A program made the translations under genes and the position numbers. A stretch of DNA of 47,709 bases, from contig NZ_AUKZ01000014.1 of NCBI RefSeq assembly GCF_000425025.1, positions 1 to 47,709 on the forward strand, in the 5' to 3' direction. The notes under the pieces are model-generated. The model searched no databases and was not told the origin of the DNA. It worked only from the letters and a program-made list of their open reading frames with translations. This document shows positions 26,976 through 36,088 of this stretch, in pieces; the stretch's first letter is position 1; each line of letters opens with the position of its first letter. This stretch comes from Streptococcus castoreus DSM 17536 (GTDB taxonomy: Bacteria > Bacillota > Bacilli > Lactobacillales > Streptococcaceae).

Positions 26976-27583
26976 AGGTTTGTCCTTTTTTCTTCTTCTG
27001 AAAACAAATTTGTGTAGGCTTCATTGAAAGTATCACGAATACGATACCAAACCGGATTGACAGTTAGACCAAAGTATTCTCTGATATCCAAGTTAGGACA
27101 ACGACGAAGAATAGGAGCCGTTTCAGGATGGGTCTCCGCAAATGCTAAACCGACATCTGGGTTAAACCATTTCATAACAGTTTCTAGTTCCTCTTGTTCC
27201 CTAACATCTAATTCTGATTCTGTATGTTTTAGGAAGCAAGAGTTCACAAGATCTTGTTTCGTTTTCGCATAATCGTATTCAAAAAGGGAAACAACCCCAT
27301 TTATTGTAATCAAGTCATAATATGGTGTGTGTGATGCATTGAATTTCTGATGAACATCATGCATGGATTTAAAGCGTCCTTCCCACAAACAAGACAAATC
27401 TTCTTTAGCGTAATAAATCGTTAACAAACCAATATCTTTTTGTAGAAGGAATCGGGCATAGTCCTCTTGCCAAAAGCTATGATACTGTTCCCATTCTTCT
27501 GGATGGACAGGAAATTGTTTCCCATAATATTCAATCGTTATTACCTTTTCGGTTTCTTCTAGTGAAATTTTATAATGTGACAT
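26972..27583 (-). CDS. ICE protein of unknown function
   Basis: A 203-residue soluble protein without signal peptide or transmembrane segment, rich in aromatic residues (EWEQYHSFWQEDYARFL). I recognise no family. AAAGGAATAG lies just upstream of the ATG. It lies 14 nt past the relaxase gene and overlaps the next small gene by 4 nt, so it is probably part of the mobilisation operon. Confidence 0.65.
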   Translation of the reverse strand: MSHYKISLEETEKVITIEYYGKQFPVHPEEWEQYHSFWQEDYARFLLQKDIGLLTIYYAKEDLSCLWEGRFKSMHDVHQKFNASHTPYYDLITINGVVSLFEYDYAKTKQDLVNSCFLKHTESELDVREQEELETVMKWFNPDVGLAFAETHPETAPILRRCPNLDIREYFGLTVNPVWYRIRDTFNEAYTNLFSEEEKRTNL

Positions 27584-27597
27584 GTACTATTCCTTTC

Positions 27598-29232
27598 TTA
27601 AAGTGACTTTTCTTCTGACTCATATTTGCAAGCACTTATCTCACGAGAATGAATATGGTCTTTCATTTCTTGGTAGGTTGTGTAGGTCTTCAGCGTATCC
27701 TCAAAAAATTCTTGCAAGGCTTCCTTCTCTATTTCAAACTGTTGAATGGTTTGACGAATATCTGAAATGGCGATATCTTTTGGGAGTCCTAGTTCATCTA
27801 ATAACTGAATGGCAGATAAACTATTTTCGGGTGTTTGTTCAATGGCAAGCAAAGCTCCTTCAATTTTATGGTAGTAGGCTAGTCGTTCATCTAAACGTTG
27901 TAATTCTTGATGTGTTGACTCGATTTTGTCATTGAATTGTTCCTCCAAATGTTGAAATTGGATACCATCAGTTACCCCGTGTTCAACCAAGAAATTATAC
28001 TCCTTAATAAGTTCTCGCATAGATGAGATGTGAGGATTTTTTGTGATAAGCATTTCTCCATTTTGTTTGGCTAATTGTCTAGCTACAGTTAGTCCCATCA
28101 TGTAGCGGTTCTTTTGAGACTGTTCTGGATTGAGAAAATAAAAGTAATCTTTTTCCTTGATATAAATCGTGTAGTTGCCATCTTCCGTTTTATCTACTTT
28201 GTGAGCAGGTACTAAAATAGTGCCACTATTCAGAGCGCCATAATCCATTTGGGTATAAATACCTTGCTTACTTTCTTGTTCTACTTGCCAAGCAGCTACG
28301 GCGATTTTTAATTCAAAGTCACTATCTGCTTGAGCTCTTCCTTCTTGATAGCGTTCCTTAATTTCAGAGACATTGTAAACCAACTGATTTTTATTGACTC
28401 GTTCTTTAATTTGTTCTAGTGAGTAGCGACCTTTCTTTGACAAGGTATCATCTCTGACTCGTCTTTTTTGAGGTTGATCTGTTAATTGATACTTGACAAA
28501 TTTTCCAGAAAAATCAATCTGAAGATCAAGAGCCTTTGCTTTTTCCTTAAAATCTTCTAGTGAAGTTGACTGCTTAAGCAAAAAATCTAAGCGTTGCTTA
28601 ATCTCGAAGCGATAATTATTTTGTCTGCGCCAAGCTGAATATTTGGTATAAGAATTTTTCATGGTTGGCTCAATAATTTTTGCTCCATATTTGGCCGCAT
28701 ACTTATCTGAAATGGCTCGTAAATTTTTTAGTGTATTCTTCTGCCAACGCATCTTTTTCAGTGTTGAATTATTTGTCGTTGATAAGATGATGTGATTATG
28801 GAGATGTTTTTTATCGGTATGAGTTGCGATCACAAATTCATAATCCCCTCCAGTAAATTCCATCATGGTCTGTCTGCCAATCTCATGAACTTGTTCTGGG
28901 GTTAGGTTATCTTCTGGCGAAAAGGATTGGATAATGTGGTGTGCTAAGACCTGTTTTCCTGAATTTAATTCTTTGAGGTCATCATCTCCTTTTTTAAACG
29001 CTGCGGCTAACTTTGTCATAACCATTTCTTCATCAGCCACGTTAACATCTTCAATCCCGTGACCAGATACCAATTTAACTTGCATCTCGCCATTGTGATA
29101 AACCAAAGGAAATTCTAACTCCTTATTTCCAGAATCAGTAACTATAGTTTTAGCTTCGTTTAGAATATAGTTTACTGCTCGTTTGAGATTGCCTGTTGTT
29201 TTGATTTGTTTCGGTGGTTTAATGGCTACCAT
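27598..29232 (-). CDS. Relaxase, MobA/VirD2-like (MOB-P type)
   Basis: A 544-residue DNA-nicking enzyme that would cut at oriT and stay bound to the 5' end of the transferred strand. The N-terminal 190 residues hold the catalytic domain: RAVNYILNE (17-25, candidate nucleophile Tyr22), VLAHHIIQSF (95-104), and the three-histidine metal motif HTDKKHLHNHII (138-149). The rest is helical, with a coiled C-terminal third. Its start overlaps the mobC stop by 7 nt, typical of MobC-relaxase pairs. It is the first transfer enzyme on this side of the candidate oriT. Confidence 0.9.
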   Translation of the reverse strand: MVAIKPPKQIKTTGNLKRAVNYILNEAKTIVTDSGNKELEFPLVYHNGEMQVKLVSGHGIEDVNVADEEMVMTKLAAAFKKGDDDLKELNSGKQVLAHHIIQSFSPEDNLTPEQVHEIGRQTMMEFTGGDYEFVIATHTDKKHLHNHIILSTTNNSTLKKMRWQKNTLKNLRAISDKYAAKYGAKIIEPTMKNSYTKYSAWRRQNNYRFEIKQRLDFLLKQSTSLEDFKEKAKALDLQIDFSGKFVKYQLTDQPQKRRVRDDTLSKKGRYSLEQIKERVNKNQLVYNVSEIKERYQEGRAQADSDFELKIAVAAWQVEQESKQGIYTQMDYGALNSGTILVPAHKVDKTEDGNYTIYIKEKDYFYFLNPEQSQKNRYMMGLTVARQLAKQNGEMLITKNPHISSMRELIKEYNFLVEHGVTDGIQFQHLEEQFNDKIESTHQELQRLDERLAYYHKIEGALLAIEQTPENSLSAIQLLDELGLPKDIAISDIRQTIQQFEIEKEALQEFFEDTLKTYTTYQEMKDHIHSREISACKYESEEKSL

Positions 29233-29621
29233 TCGTCAATATCCGTCCTTACTGTTCGTTTTCTTTCAAGTAAACTGCGTTTTTCCTCACTAGTTAGTTT
29301 CTCCGCTACCATCTCTTTCAAGTCAGAAAGAAGTTCTAAAACGTGTGATAGTTCTTCAGGAGTGATAGCTTGATTTTCATTAGCGTGTTTTGCAATCTGG
29401 TTGATATTCCCACCAATCCGATTAACGGCAACTCGTAAATTTTTCAATTCTGAAAAATCAATTTGGACTAGCTTTCCCTGGACGAGTTGATTCTTGGCAT
29501 AGTATTGAAAATTTTTGGTTCCCATCTGTTCCATAGCTTTTCTTACTTGGCTGTATTCCTCTGGCTTGAATCGAACTTTCATCTCTATATTTCTTCTTCG
29601 TTTTTCTTTTAGTATTGCCAT
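29226..29621 (-). CDS. mobC: MobC-type relaxosome accessory protein
   Basis: A 131-residue protein. It starts with a basic stretch (LKEKRRRNIEMKVRFKPEEY), a probable ribbon-helix-helix DNA-binding segment, and then the MobC family core LRVAVNRIGGNINQIAKHAN (about 70-90). It helps the relaxase open DNA at oriT. The start is set at 29621 (MAILKEK) because GAAAGGA lies upstream. A longer open frame to 29699 runs through the inverted repeats of the candidate oriT. It overlaps the relaxase by 7 nt. Confidence 0.85.
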   Translation of the reverse strand: MAILKEKRRRNIEMKVRFKPEEYSQVRKAMEQMGTKNFQYYAKNQLVQGKLVQIDFSELKNLRVAVNRIGGNINQIAKHANENQAITPEELSHVLELLSDLKEMVAEKLTSEEKRSLLERKRTVRTDIDEW

Positions 29622-29639
29622 TTTATAAAATCCTTTCGT

Positions 29640-29845
29640 AAATGTTCTCGGAATTTCGAGGTGGGGAAACCCTACCTCTCCTTCCGGCAAGCTTAGCATT
29701 TGGGGCCCCGAATGCGAATTTAAAAAAGGTCAAAGAAGGTCAATCTTACGATTTTCCTTCGTACCTTTTTCAGTTTTGGGGAAATCCCCAAGCCCCTAGT
29801 GCCTCCCTTTTTGAAGAGACGTTCTTTTTTGTTTTGTTAAAATTA
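29640..29845. other. Candidate origin of transfer (oriT)
   Basis: A gene-free stretch just upstream of mobC-relaxase with two strong inverted repeats. GAGGTGGGG/CCCTACCTC (29658-29678, 3-base loop) comes first, then the loopless near-palindrome GCATTTGGGG/CCCCGAATGC (29696-29715). Its GC-rich arms contrast with AT-rich flanks, and it contains the direct repeat AAAGGTCAA/GAAGGTCAA. Position and structure fit an oriT; no nic site is claimed. Confidence 0.55.
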
Positions 29846-30283
29846 TTAGCGAAATTGCTTCAACATTTTTTCAAAAAGTGAAGATTTTTGTTTTGGTTTT
29901 TCCTCAACCTGTGACGCTTTTTCTGAAGCTGTTTCCTGTTGGGAATTGAGTTGTGCTGCTAGAAGTTCTAACTGATTCTCGTTGAGTGGTTGGAAGAGAG
30001 ATTGACCAATTTGTATCTCTGTCATCATTATTTTTTCATTGACCACGACTTGAAAATCGTCATCACTAATCATCTCCAAGAGCTGAATATTTTCTTCTTG
30101 CCAGCTCACTAGAGAAGTGTCTTCTTTATCAAGCAATTCCTTATCTGCTCTTAACTGTTCCAAAACTTTCTGACGAGTTAGATCACCAGCCGAAGGAGAA
30201 ATGCCTTGGATGATATCACCATCCATGAGAGGGATAAAGTCAGATAGGATGGTCAGTAATTGGTTTTCTTGATAGTCATTCAT
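29846..30283 (-). CDS. ICE protein of unknown function
   Basis: A 145-residue acidic soluble protein with a charged, probably disordered Lys/Glu-rich tail (SQVEEKPKQKSSLFEKML). No family is recognised. The ATG has GGAGG 8-9 nt upstream, inside a 25-codon ORF that bridges it to the upstream TOPRIM/ArdC gene. It is the last gene before the candidate oriT. Confidence 0.6.
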   Translation of the reverse strand: MNDYQENQLLTILSDFIPLMDGDIIQGISPSAGDLTRQKVLEQLRADKELLDKEDTSLVSWQEENIQLLEMISDDDFQVVVNEKIMMTEIQIGQSLFQPLNENQLELLAAQLNSQQETASEKASQVEEKPKQKSSLFEKMLKQFR

Positions 30284-30357
30284 GTGTGTTGTCCTCCTTG
30301 TGGTGGTATTGTTTTGAGTTTGACCTTAGGGGATTTTTGGGTATCTCGTTCGGTCAT
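30280..30357 (-). CDS. 25-codon bridging ORF
   Basis: ATG at 30357 overlaps the stop of the upstream large gene (ATGA). Its own TGA overlaps the ATG of the next gene (ATGA). The peptide is basic (MTERDTQKSPKVKLK and 10 more). It has no separate ribosome-binding site, so it may serve only to couple translation of its neighbours. Confidence 0.4.
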   Translation of the reverse strand: MTERDTQKSPKVKLKTIPPQGGQHT

Positions 30358-33300
30358 TTCGAGAGCCCCTTTTCTTTTTTTGACTGAGCCTCCTGTTTCA
30401 ATTCTTGCTTGTGTTCCTCCACAGCTTGCTTGCTTTGGTCTTTGAACTTTTGAAGCTTTTGTTCAAACTGATACTTGGTTTGTTTCTCTTGAGCAAGGCG
30501 CAATTGTTCCAACTGTTGATCCATCCGAACCAGTAGACTTTTGGCTTCTTGTTGGACAATATCAAGCTGTGCTTCTAAATCAGCAAGAGTTTCTTTATCG
30601 TCAGACCAACTCGCTAAATAACCAAAGGAATAGCCTGAGGTATCCAGACCATAATAAGCTGATACCACATAGGCCACGCTCTCTGCTTGGAGTTCTGCTG
30701 TACTTCTTGTCAGTTGTTCTTTTTGAGGATTATTGGCATGATGTAACTCCGAGTGAGCTGTTTCATGTAGGAAGGTTTTGATCAGTTGAGACTTGTTCAT
30801 GTCATTACTGCGTAAGACAATTTGATGCTCTGTGGGATTGTAATAGCCTTTGGCTTCACCTTGCATTTCTTCAAAGCGGACAGAGACATTATTAGCTTTA
30901 GCAATGCTCATCATGGCACGGTAGAGATTGGCATAGTCTAAATCAGATACCTGTTCCTTGACTTCTGAAATGGCTTTAGGCATCTCCTCCCCATCTGTCT
31001 GACTCACATCAAAAACGGGGACCAATCCAAAGAATGTGACGGTCTCTGGTTTACCATTTTTATCCAAGATGGGCTGATTGTTCTCGTCCTTTTTGAGTTT
31101 AGTCATTGGAGCAAAAATACGAATAGACTTCTCTCCTTTTTTAACATGGCGCTCAAATGTTTCCTTCCATTGCTTAAAAGAAGCAACCTGAGTGGCTTCT
31201 GGATTTTGAGCTAAGATCAATCGTAAATTGCGACTAGAGTAGTTATTGAGTTGACTCATTTTGGTTAAGTAGTCTTTGTATTTATCTGAATTCAGATACT
31301 CTTTAATCCCAGCTTTTAGATGGCGATTGAGGCCTGCGACATCTTTATTTTTGATAAAGTCTGCGACGTCTACACTACCACTTGCAAGAGCTGTTTCTTC
31401 AGGAAGATTGGTCAGTTCTTCTCTTGCTTTAGAACTTGGTGTTGATCTAAAATCGTGAGGGTTCGTTCCTTGTTTAAGCTCTTCTTCATCTGAAATACCA
31501 TCACCGTCTGAGTCAATTTTAGGATGAATTGGAGCTGTTTCCTCTTTGAAAATTTCTGTTTTCATAGCTCCTAGATTGCCGTCTTTTAGAATTGCAAGCA
31601 ATTCTTTTCCTCCATCCTGAATGTAGTCATCATTGATTGACAATTGCTCAATCACACCATTACGTTCACGATAAATTCCTAGAATTGTATTCTTTGTCCC
31701 CTTCGTAACGAGCTGTAAATTGATTGGTTCAGTCAGATTTAGAGTTGATACTGGAAATGAAACATCTCCAAGTGTTTTGAAAGCTAACAATAATTGTTCA
31801 TTCTCTGTTCGTATAGCAGAACTAGCATGAATTGCTTTCATTTTTTTAATATCCGCAATATTTGTAAACATAAAAGACTTAGCTTGGATAATTTCCTCGA
31901 ATAACGGGAGAACTTGAGCTTTACTAATAAATCCTCGATTTACGAGAATATTTGCAAAGTGTCCATCTCCTGTAGCCAATCGCTCAACCAAACGTTCCGC
32001 TGTTAAATTTTTTCCAATTGGACGGATACCAGTTAAGTGCATAAACTTATCTTTGTCATAATTGATTTTTATGGCATCAACTTTCCCACCTTCCTGATAA
32101 ACATAGGTTACCGAAGAGCCTGCCAGAGTAGTCAAGTACCATTGAGCTGTTTGTTGGAGAATGGGGGCATAGGCATTTAGGCTTCTTAAATCTTCTTCTG
32201 TCGCAATATGATAGCCCTCACGAATAGTTGACACATAAGCATTATCCGTGGTAAAATGTAAAAAACGAGGGGATATTGTCGGGTGACTGGTAACAGCTTG
32301 CTCAAAGGTAGCTGAGTTTTCAGCTACGGGTGCGGGACTGCCTTCAGCTTTGGGCTGTAAAGACCCCCAACTAACATTGGTCCCCTCCTTTTTTTCTTGC
32401 TCCAGAATAGATTCTGGAGCTTTTTTTGTGTCCTCAATCATTGCTTTCCTTTCTGCTTTGCTTTCCTGGAGATACTGATTCCAATCCATCTTTTCTTGAC
32501 CTTCTTCTTTAGGAGGTCTGGCATCGATGATTGGAATCTTTTTTTCTCGTAAGATTTCTAGAAAATCTGTGCCTGCCTTATCGTTATCCACCGCAAGGGT
32601 AATCAGATTATCCTGCTTATGGTCATGAAAGAGGGTGGATGTTTGGGCCGCCTTAGCCAAAAATTGAGACGTTTTAGTCAAGTCCCTAGCTTTGGTGTAA
32701 TCTCTACCATCTTCTACTAATACTCCCTGTTCCTGAAGAGCTTCCATGGCATAGCGAGAAACGATACCTTCTTTCAGCCCTTCCATGGCAACTAGCCTGA
32801 CATCCTCTAATTGGTCCTTATGAAGCTCGTAGTAGCTCATCAGGTCAATGGGAGCCTCTGCTACAATCAACCGTTTAGGAGAGCCGATAGATACATTTAA
32901 ACCAGCAATACCCTCTGACTGGTACATGATTTGTTTGAGGTAGCCCTTACCTTCATAGCGTTCTGGATAAGGAGATAAGCCCTGAAGGCTAGCCCCAACA
33001 ATAGTCTGACTTTTATCCAGGTATTTAAAGACCAGGACATCTTCTGTAAAGCCGTCACGATCTCGTCGTCTCGCTTGTGCGAGCACCCCTTTTTCGAGGA
33101 AGAAATTGATGGTCTCATCCGATAAGCCTCTGACTTCTTTTAAGTAGTTTCTCGCTTCTCTAAAAGGCTGTTCATAGGGGCTTAGACGGTAGCGGAAAGG
33201 CTGCCTTGTTTCCTCCATCAGCTTTGCTTCAGGGAACTGACCTGTCTCTAGGAACTTCATGGCATCCGCATAGCTAACCTGTCTGATTTCTTGTACTAGG

Positions 33301-33485
33301 TTAATCGTATCGCCATAAGTCCCTCTAGAATACCAGTGCCAAGTATTTTTATGGGTATCGATCTTGAAAGAGTCATGTTCTTTCCAATAATATTCTTTAT
33401 GAGAGTTTCGTTTCATCTCCATCCCTAGGCTTCTAGCGACCTCTAAGATGGAAAGGGATTTGGCTTGTGCTTTGGTTAATGCCAT
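30354..33485 (-). CDS. Large TOPRIM-ArdC-like conjugation protein with calcium-binding-type repeat
   Basis: A 1043-residue fusion. Residues 1-85 look like a CHC2-type primase start without its cysteines (YWKEHDSFKIDTHKNTWHWY). A TOPRIM-like fold follows, with EAPID (210-214) and DND (300-302). A region of unknown fold runs to about 640. Next is one thrombospondin-3-type motif DSDGDGISDEEELKQGTNP (about 655-675), then an ArdC-like ssDNA-binding domain (YSSRNLRLILAQNP, FKQWKETFERHVKKGEKS) and a metallopeptidase-like HETAHSELHH (about 905). The end is coiled and Lys/Gln-rich. It probably acts on transferred single-stranded DNA, possibly as primase or anti-restriction factor; this is inferred. 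GGAGG precedes the start. Confidence 0.8.
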   Translation of the reverse strand: MALTKAQAKSLSILEVARSLGMEMKRNSHKEYYWKEHDSFKIDTHKNTWHWYSRGTYGDTINLVQEIRQVSYADAMKFLETGQFPEAKLMEETRQPFRYRLSPYEQPFREARNYLKEVRGLSDETINFFLEKGVLAQARRRDRDGFTEDVLVFKYLDKSQTIVGASLQGLSPYPERYEGKGYLKQIMYQSEGIAGLNVSIGSPKRLIVAEAPIDLMSYYELHKDQLEDVRLVAMEGLKEGIVSRYAMEALQEQGVLVEDGRDYTKARDLTKTSQFLAKAAQTSTLFHDHKQDNLITLAVDNDKAGTDFLEILREKKIPIIDARPPKEEGQEKMDWNQYLQESKAERKAMIEDTKKAPESILEQEKKEGTNVSWGSLQPKAEGSPAPVAENSATFEQAVTSHPTISPRFLHFTTDNAYVSTIREGYHIATEEDLRSLNAYAPILQQTAQWYLTTLAGSSVTYVYQEGGKVDAIKINYDKDKFMHLTGIRPIGKNLTAERLVERLATGDGHFANILVNRGFISKAQVLPLFEEIIQAKSFMFTNIADIKKMKAIHASSAIRTENEQLLLAFKTLGDVSFPVSTLNLTEPINLQLVTKGTKNTILGIYRERNGVIEQLSINDDYIQDGGKELLAILKDGNLGAMKTEIFKEETAPIHPKIDSDGDGISDEEELKQGTNPHDFRSTPSSKAREELTNLPEETALASGSVDVADFIKNKDVAGLNRHLKAGIKEYLNSDKYKDYLTKMSQLNNYSSRNLRLILAQNPEATQVASFKQWKETFERHVKKGEKSIRIFAPMTKLKKDENNQPILDKNGKPETVTFFGLVPVFDVSQTDGEEMPKAISEVKEQVSDLDYANLYRAMMSIAKANNVSVRFEEMQGEAKGYYNPTEHQIVLRSNDMNKSQLIKTFLHETAHSELHHANNPQKEQLTRSTAELQAESVAYVVSAYYGLDTSGYSFGYLASWSDDKETLADLEAQLDIVQQEAKSLLVRMDQQLEQLRLAQEKQTKYQFEQKLQKFKDQSKQAVEEHKQELKQEAQSKKEKGLSK

Positions 33486-33743
33486 CTATTTTTCCTCCTT
33501 CAGTAATGTTTTAAAGAGTTCATAGCCCTCAGGAGTACTTTCAAGGGATTCTGCAAGCAATGGCTCTTTTTGCTCTATTGTCACAAAGAGATGAGGGGCA
33601 AGTTGATAAAACGTTGCTTCATCTGCTTGTTCCAAAACCTGCCAAATAGCCTGGTATTCTAACATTAGGTTTTCTGCTTTCAAGGCAAGTGGTTGGCTAA
33701 TGGTTTCTAAATAGCCGAGTCGTCTTTTTGTATCAGTCATCAT
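33486..33743 (-). CDS. Small ICE protein of unknown function
   Basis: An 85-residue helical acidic protein (LALKAENLMLEYQAIWQVLE). No family is recognised. It lies immediately before the large TOPRIM gene (stop and start almost adjoin) and about 20 nt after the coupling protein gene, so it belongs to the same transcript. Confidence 0.6.
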   Translation of the reverse strand: MMTDTKRRLGYLETISQPLALKAENLMLEYQAIWQVLEQADEATFYQLAPHLFVTIEQKEPLLAESLESTPEGYELFKTLLKEEK

Positions 33744-33761
33744 ATCATCCTTTCTACTAGC

Positions 33762-35561
33762 TTAAGCTGCAAAGAGTTCTTCAAACTCTGGGGTTAAATC
33801 TGTCGCATGAAGCAACAGACCATCAATATCTGTTCCTAGACGCTTATAGTCATACCATTTTTCTTTATCTTCAGGGGAGTGGGCAATGTCATGTTGTCTT
33901 GGATGATCATAAACACTAGCCTTCTTGTCTTTAAAAACATTTTGTTTTGAAATAAATACCAATCCCTCATCTACACCAATTCTAGCCACTTCATCAGGAG
34001 TTAGGAGAGGACGGCCTTGGATTTGTTTGTTTTCACCAGAAGAACCGTTACGATAGCTATGCGTTTTTGAGGTTGACCTTGTTCTAATCGTTTGTTTTCC
34101 TGAACGGGTTGAGTAGTATTCCATGGTATCTTTATCATTGGTTCCCAAAAAAAGATGGGTAGCGCAGTTATTAAAGATGGTTTTCCAATCACTCTTATAG
34201 AGAGATTCCAATTGGTTAACGGCTTGAATAATGATTTTAATGGACATCTCACGGCTACGAATAGAGGATAAGACCTGGGTAAAGTTTGGAATACGGCCAA
34301 TCTGCGCAAACTCATCTAAAATAAATTGGATATGTCTGAGATTTTGTCTGCTGTATCCAGGGACTTTTCCCTGGAGAATAGTATCTGCCTTGTGGGTTAA
34401 GACCTCAAAACCAACCGCAAAAAGGATAGAGGATAAAAAGTTAAAGGCATTGTTGGTTTCTGGGATGGCAATAAAAACAGCCATTTTCTTTATATTCCAG
34501 CTATCCATCTCCATGGTGTCCTCACTGATGAGCTTTCTCACGTCGTCATGATCAAAGATGGAATACCTAGAAGAAAGAATAGCCACAACACTATTTCTTG
34601 TTTCCCCCTTAAAGTTCTGGAAAAGTTTCCACTGTTTGTAAGCATAATTACCAGGTTGTAATTCTTCTAGCTCTTCAAACATCTGTTCGACAGAACTAGG
34701 AACCTCTGGGTCTTCACGATAGATACCACGTAAGAGATCAGCCACGTGACCAAGATTTGGCATATAAAGCTGTGCGCCTGTTTCAGGATCTCTAGAGTCA
34801 AAATAGAGCCAACCAATTAAAGCCCGCTGCAACATTAATTCTGCCTGCACCCAGAAATCTTCTCCCATGTGCTCACTCTTCTTAGTGCCTTCTGTAATAG
34901 CTTCAGAGATGCGGTCAATGTCTAATTCTGAGGTCATGTAGTGAAAGGGATTAAAGCGATCAGAATTCTTTAGACGAATGAGATCAAAGATTTTTACGGC
35001 ATAGCCATGTTTCTCGAGCATCTTTCCAGTCTCATGTACCAGGTTTCCTTTAGGGTCTGTCACGACAAAATTAGAATTCAGCTGCATCAGATTAGGGAGC
35101 ACAAAGGTAAAGGTTTTCCCATCCCCTGGAAGACCAATGACGATGACATTCTTATTGAGTTGAACGTTATAAGCTAGTCTGAAGTTAAAAAGGCCCATTT
35201 TCACCTGCTTAGTAAAGAGCATGTTCTTATCACTATCCTTATCCTCAAAGCGTTTCATCTCTCTTAATGTCGCGAATCGAGCACTCCCTTGTTCCTCACC
35301 GTGACGATAAGCACTTTTGTCTCTAGATACATAAACCAATAGGGGTAGACCAAAAGCAATAAAGCCAGCCATCAAAGCGTCAGGTTCAAAGGAGAGTCTC
35401 AAGGAAACTAAGGACCAATTCTCTAGTAACCAATTCACCCGAAGTATCCCCATAAAAGGCACCGCTTGTGTCGCTAGTTGATAGTAAGCGTAGAAAGATT
35501 GGCATAAGATAAATGACAAAAGCCCCACCACTAGGTAGGGCCAAATTGGCTTTCTGGTCAT
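33762..35561 (-). CDS. Type IV coupling protein (VirD4/TraG/PcfC family)
   Basis: A 599-residue ATPase linking the relaxosome to the secretion channel. It has two N-terminal transmembrane segments (about 9-31 and 62-78), Walker A GLPGDGKT (143-150), VVTDPKGNLVHET (166-178) and Walker B FILDEFAQIG (413-422). The C-terminal part has the RPLLTPDEVARI segment typical of the family. AAAGGAG precedes the ATG. It overlaps the PcfB-like gene by 4 nt. The intact motifs suggest a functional transfer system. Confidence 0.93.
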   Translation of the reverse strand: MTRKPIWPYLVVGLLSFILCQSFYAYYQLATQAVPFMGILRVNWLLENWSLVSLRLSFEPDALMAGFIAFGLPLLVYVSRDKSAYRHGEEQGSARFATLREMKRFEDKDSDKNMLFTKQVKMGLFNFRLAYNVQLNKNVIVIGLPGDGKTFTFVLPNLMQLNSNFVVTDPKGNLVHETGKMLEKHGYAVKIFDLIRLKNSDRFNPFHYMTSELDIDRISEAITEGTKKSEHMGEDFWVQAELMLQRALIGWLYFDSRDPETGAQLYMPNLGHVADLLRGIYREDPEVPSSVEQMFEELEELQPGNYAYKQWKLFQNFKGETRNSVVAILSSRYSIFDHDDVRKLISEDTMEMDSWNIKKMAVFIAIPETNNAFNFLSSILFAVGFEVLTHKADTILQGKVPGYSRQNLRHIQFILDEFAQIGRIPNFTQVLSSIRSREMSIKIIIQAVNQLESLYKSDWKTIFNNCATHLFLGTNDKDTMEYYSTRSGKQTIRTRSTSKTHSYRNGSSGENKQIQGRPLLTPDEVARIGVDEGLVFISKQNVFKDKKASVYDHPRQHDIAHSPEDKEKWYDYKRLGTDIDGLLLHATDLTPEFEELFAA

Positions 35562-36076
35562 CGTGCTTTCTCCTTTACGATTTCTTTTGTGACGACTGGA
35601 CTCATTCCTTTATAGACAACATTGGTTTTGTAATAGGCGAGTTTGTCTTCTGGGGGCATTTCATGGGGTTTTCTCAAGACCTTTTTAGAAAACTTCTCTA
35701 GTTCCTCAGGAGTCTTTGTGATATCAGCCAACATGTCTTTAATGGCTTTTTCCGCCAAAAGACGGTTTTTACTTTCAAAAATGAGATAGGTCATCTCCCC
35801 TTTTTGGTAGTAGGTAAACCCCACCTTAACTTTCTCTAAGTAACATTTAAGTTTTTCAAGATGGACTTCACTACTTAAAAGCTGTTCCACATCTTTTTGT
35901 GATTTGGTTGCCATAAAGTCATTGAAACGGGTTTCGCCTTCAAATGTTTGATGGTCTAGCTTGTATTGTTTGTGGTCATGATAAGCCTTGGAAAGGATGT
36001 AAAGGGCTTGAATGGTTAATTCTAAAGTCACTTTACCCTTTAAGGCTAGGGAATGACTGGTTCTTGCTTGATCCAT
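35558..36076 (-). CDS. PcfB-like (DUF3801-type) conjugation protein
   Basis: A 172-residue soluble protein. Its middle (VGFTYYQKGEMTYLIFESKN followed by LLAEKAIKDML) has the alpha/beta pattern of PcfB, the partner of the PcfC coupling protein in enterococcal pCF10. The 4-nt overlap with the VirD4 gene just downstream fits that role. Assignment rests on pattern and neighbourhood, since overall similarity could not be measured. Confidence 0.6.
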   Translation of the reverse strand: MDQARTSHSLALKGKVTLELTIQALYILSKAYHDHKQYKLDHQTFEGETRFNDFMATKSQKDVEQLLSSEVHLEKLKCYLEKVKVGFTYYQKGEMTYLIFESKNRLLAEKAIKDMLADITKTPEELEKFSKKVLRKPHEMPPEDKLAYYKTNVVYKGMSPVVTKEIVKEKAR

Positions 36077-36088
36077 ATCTTTACCTTT

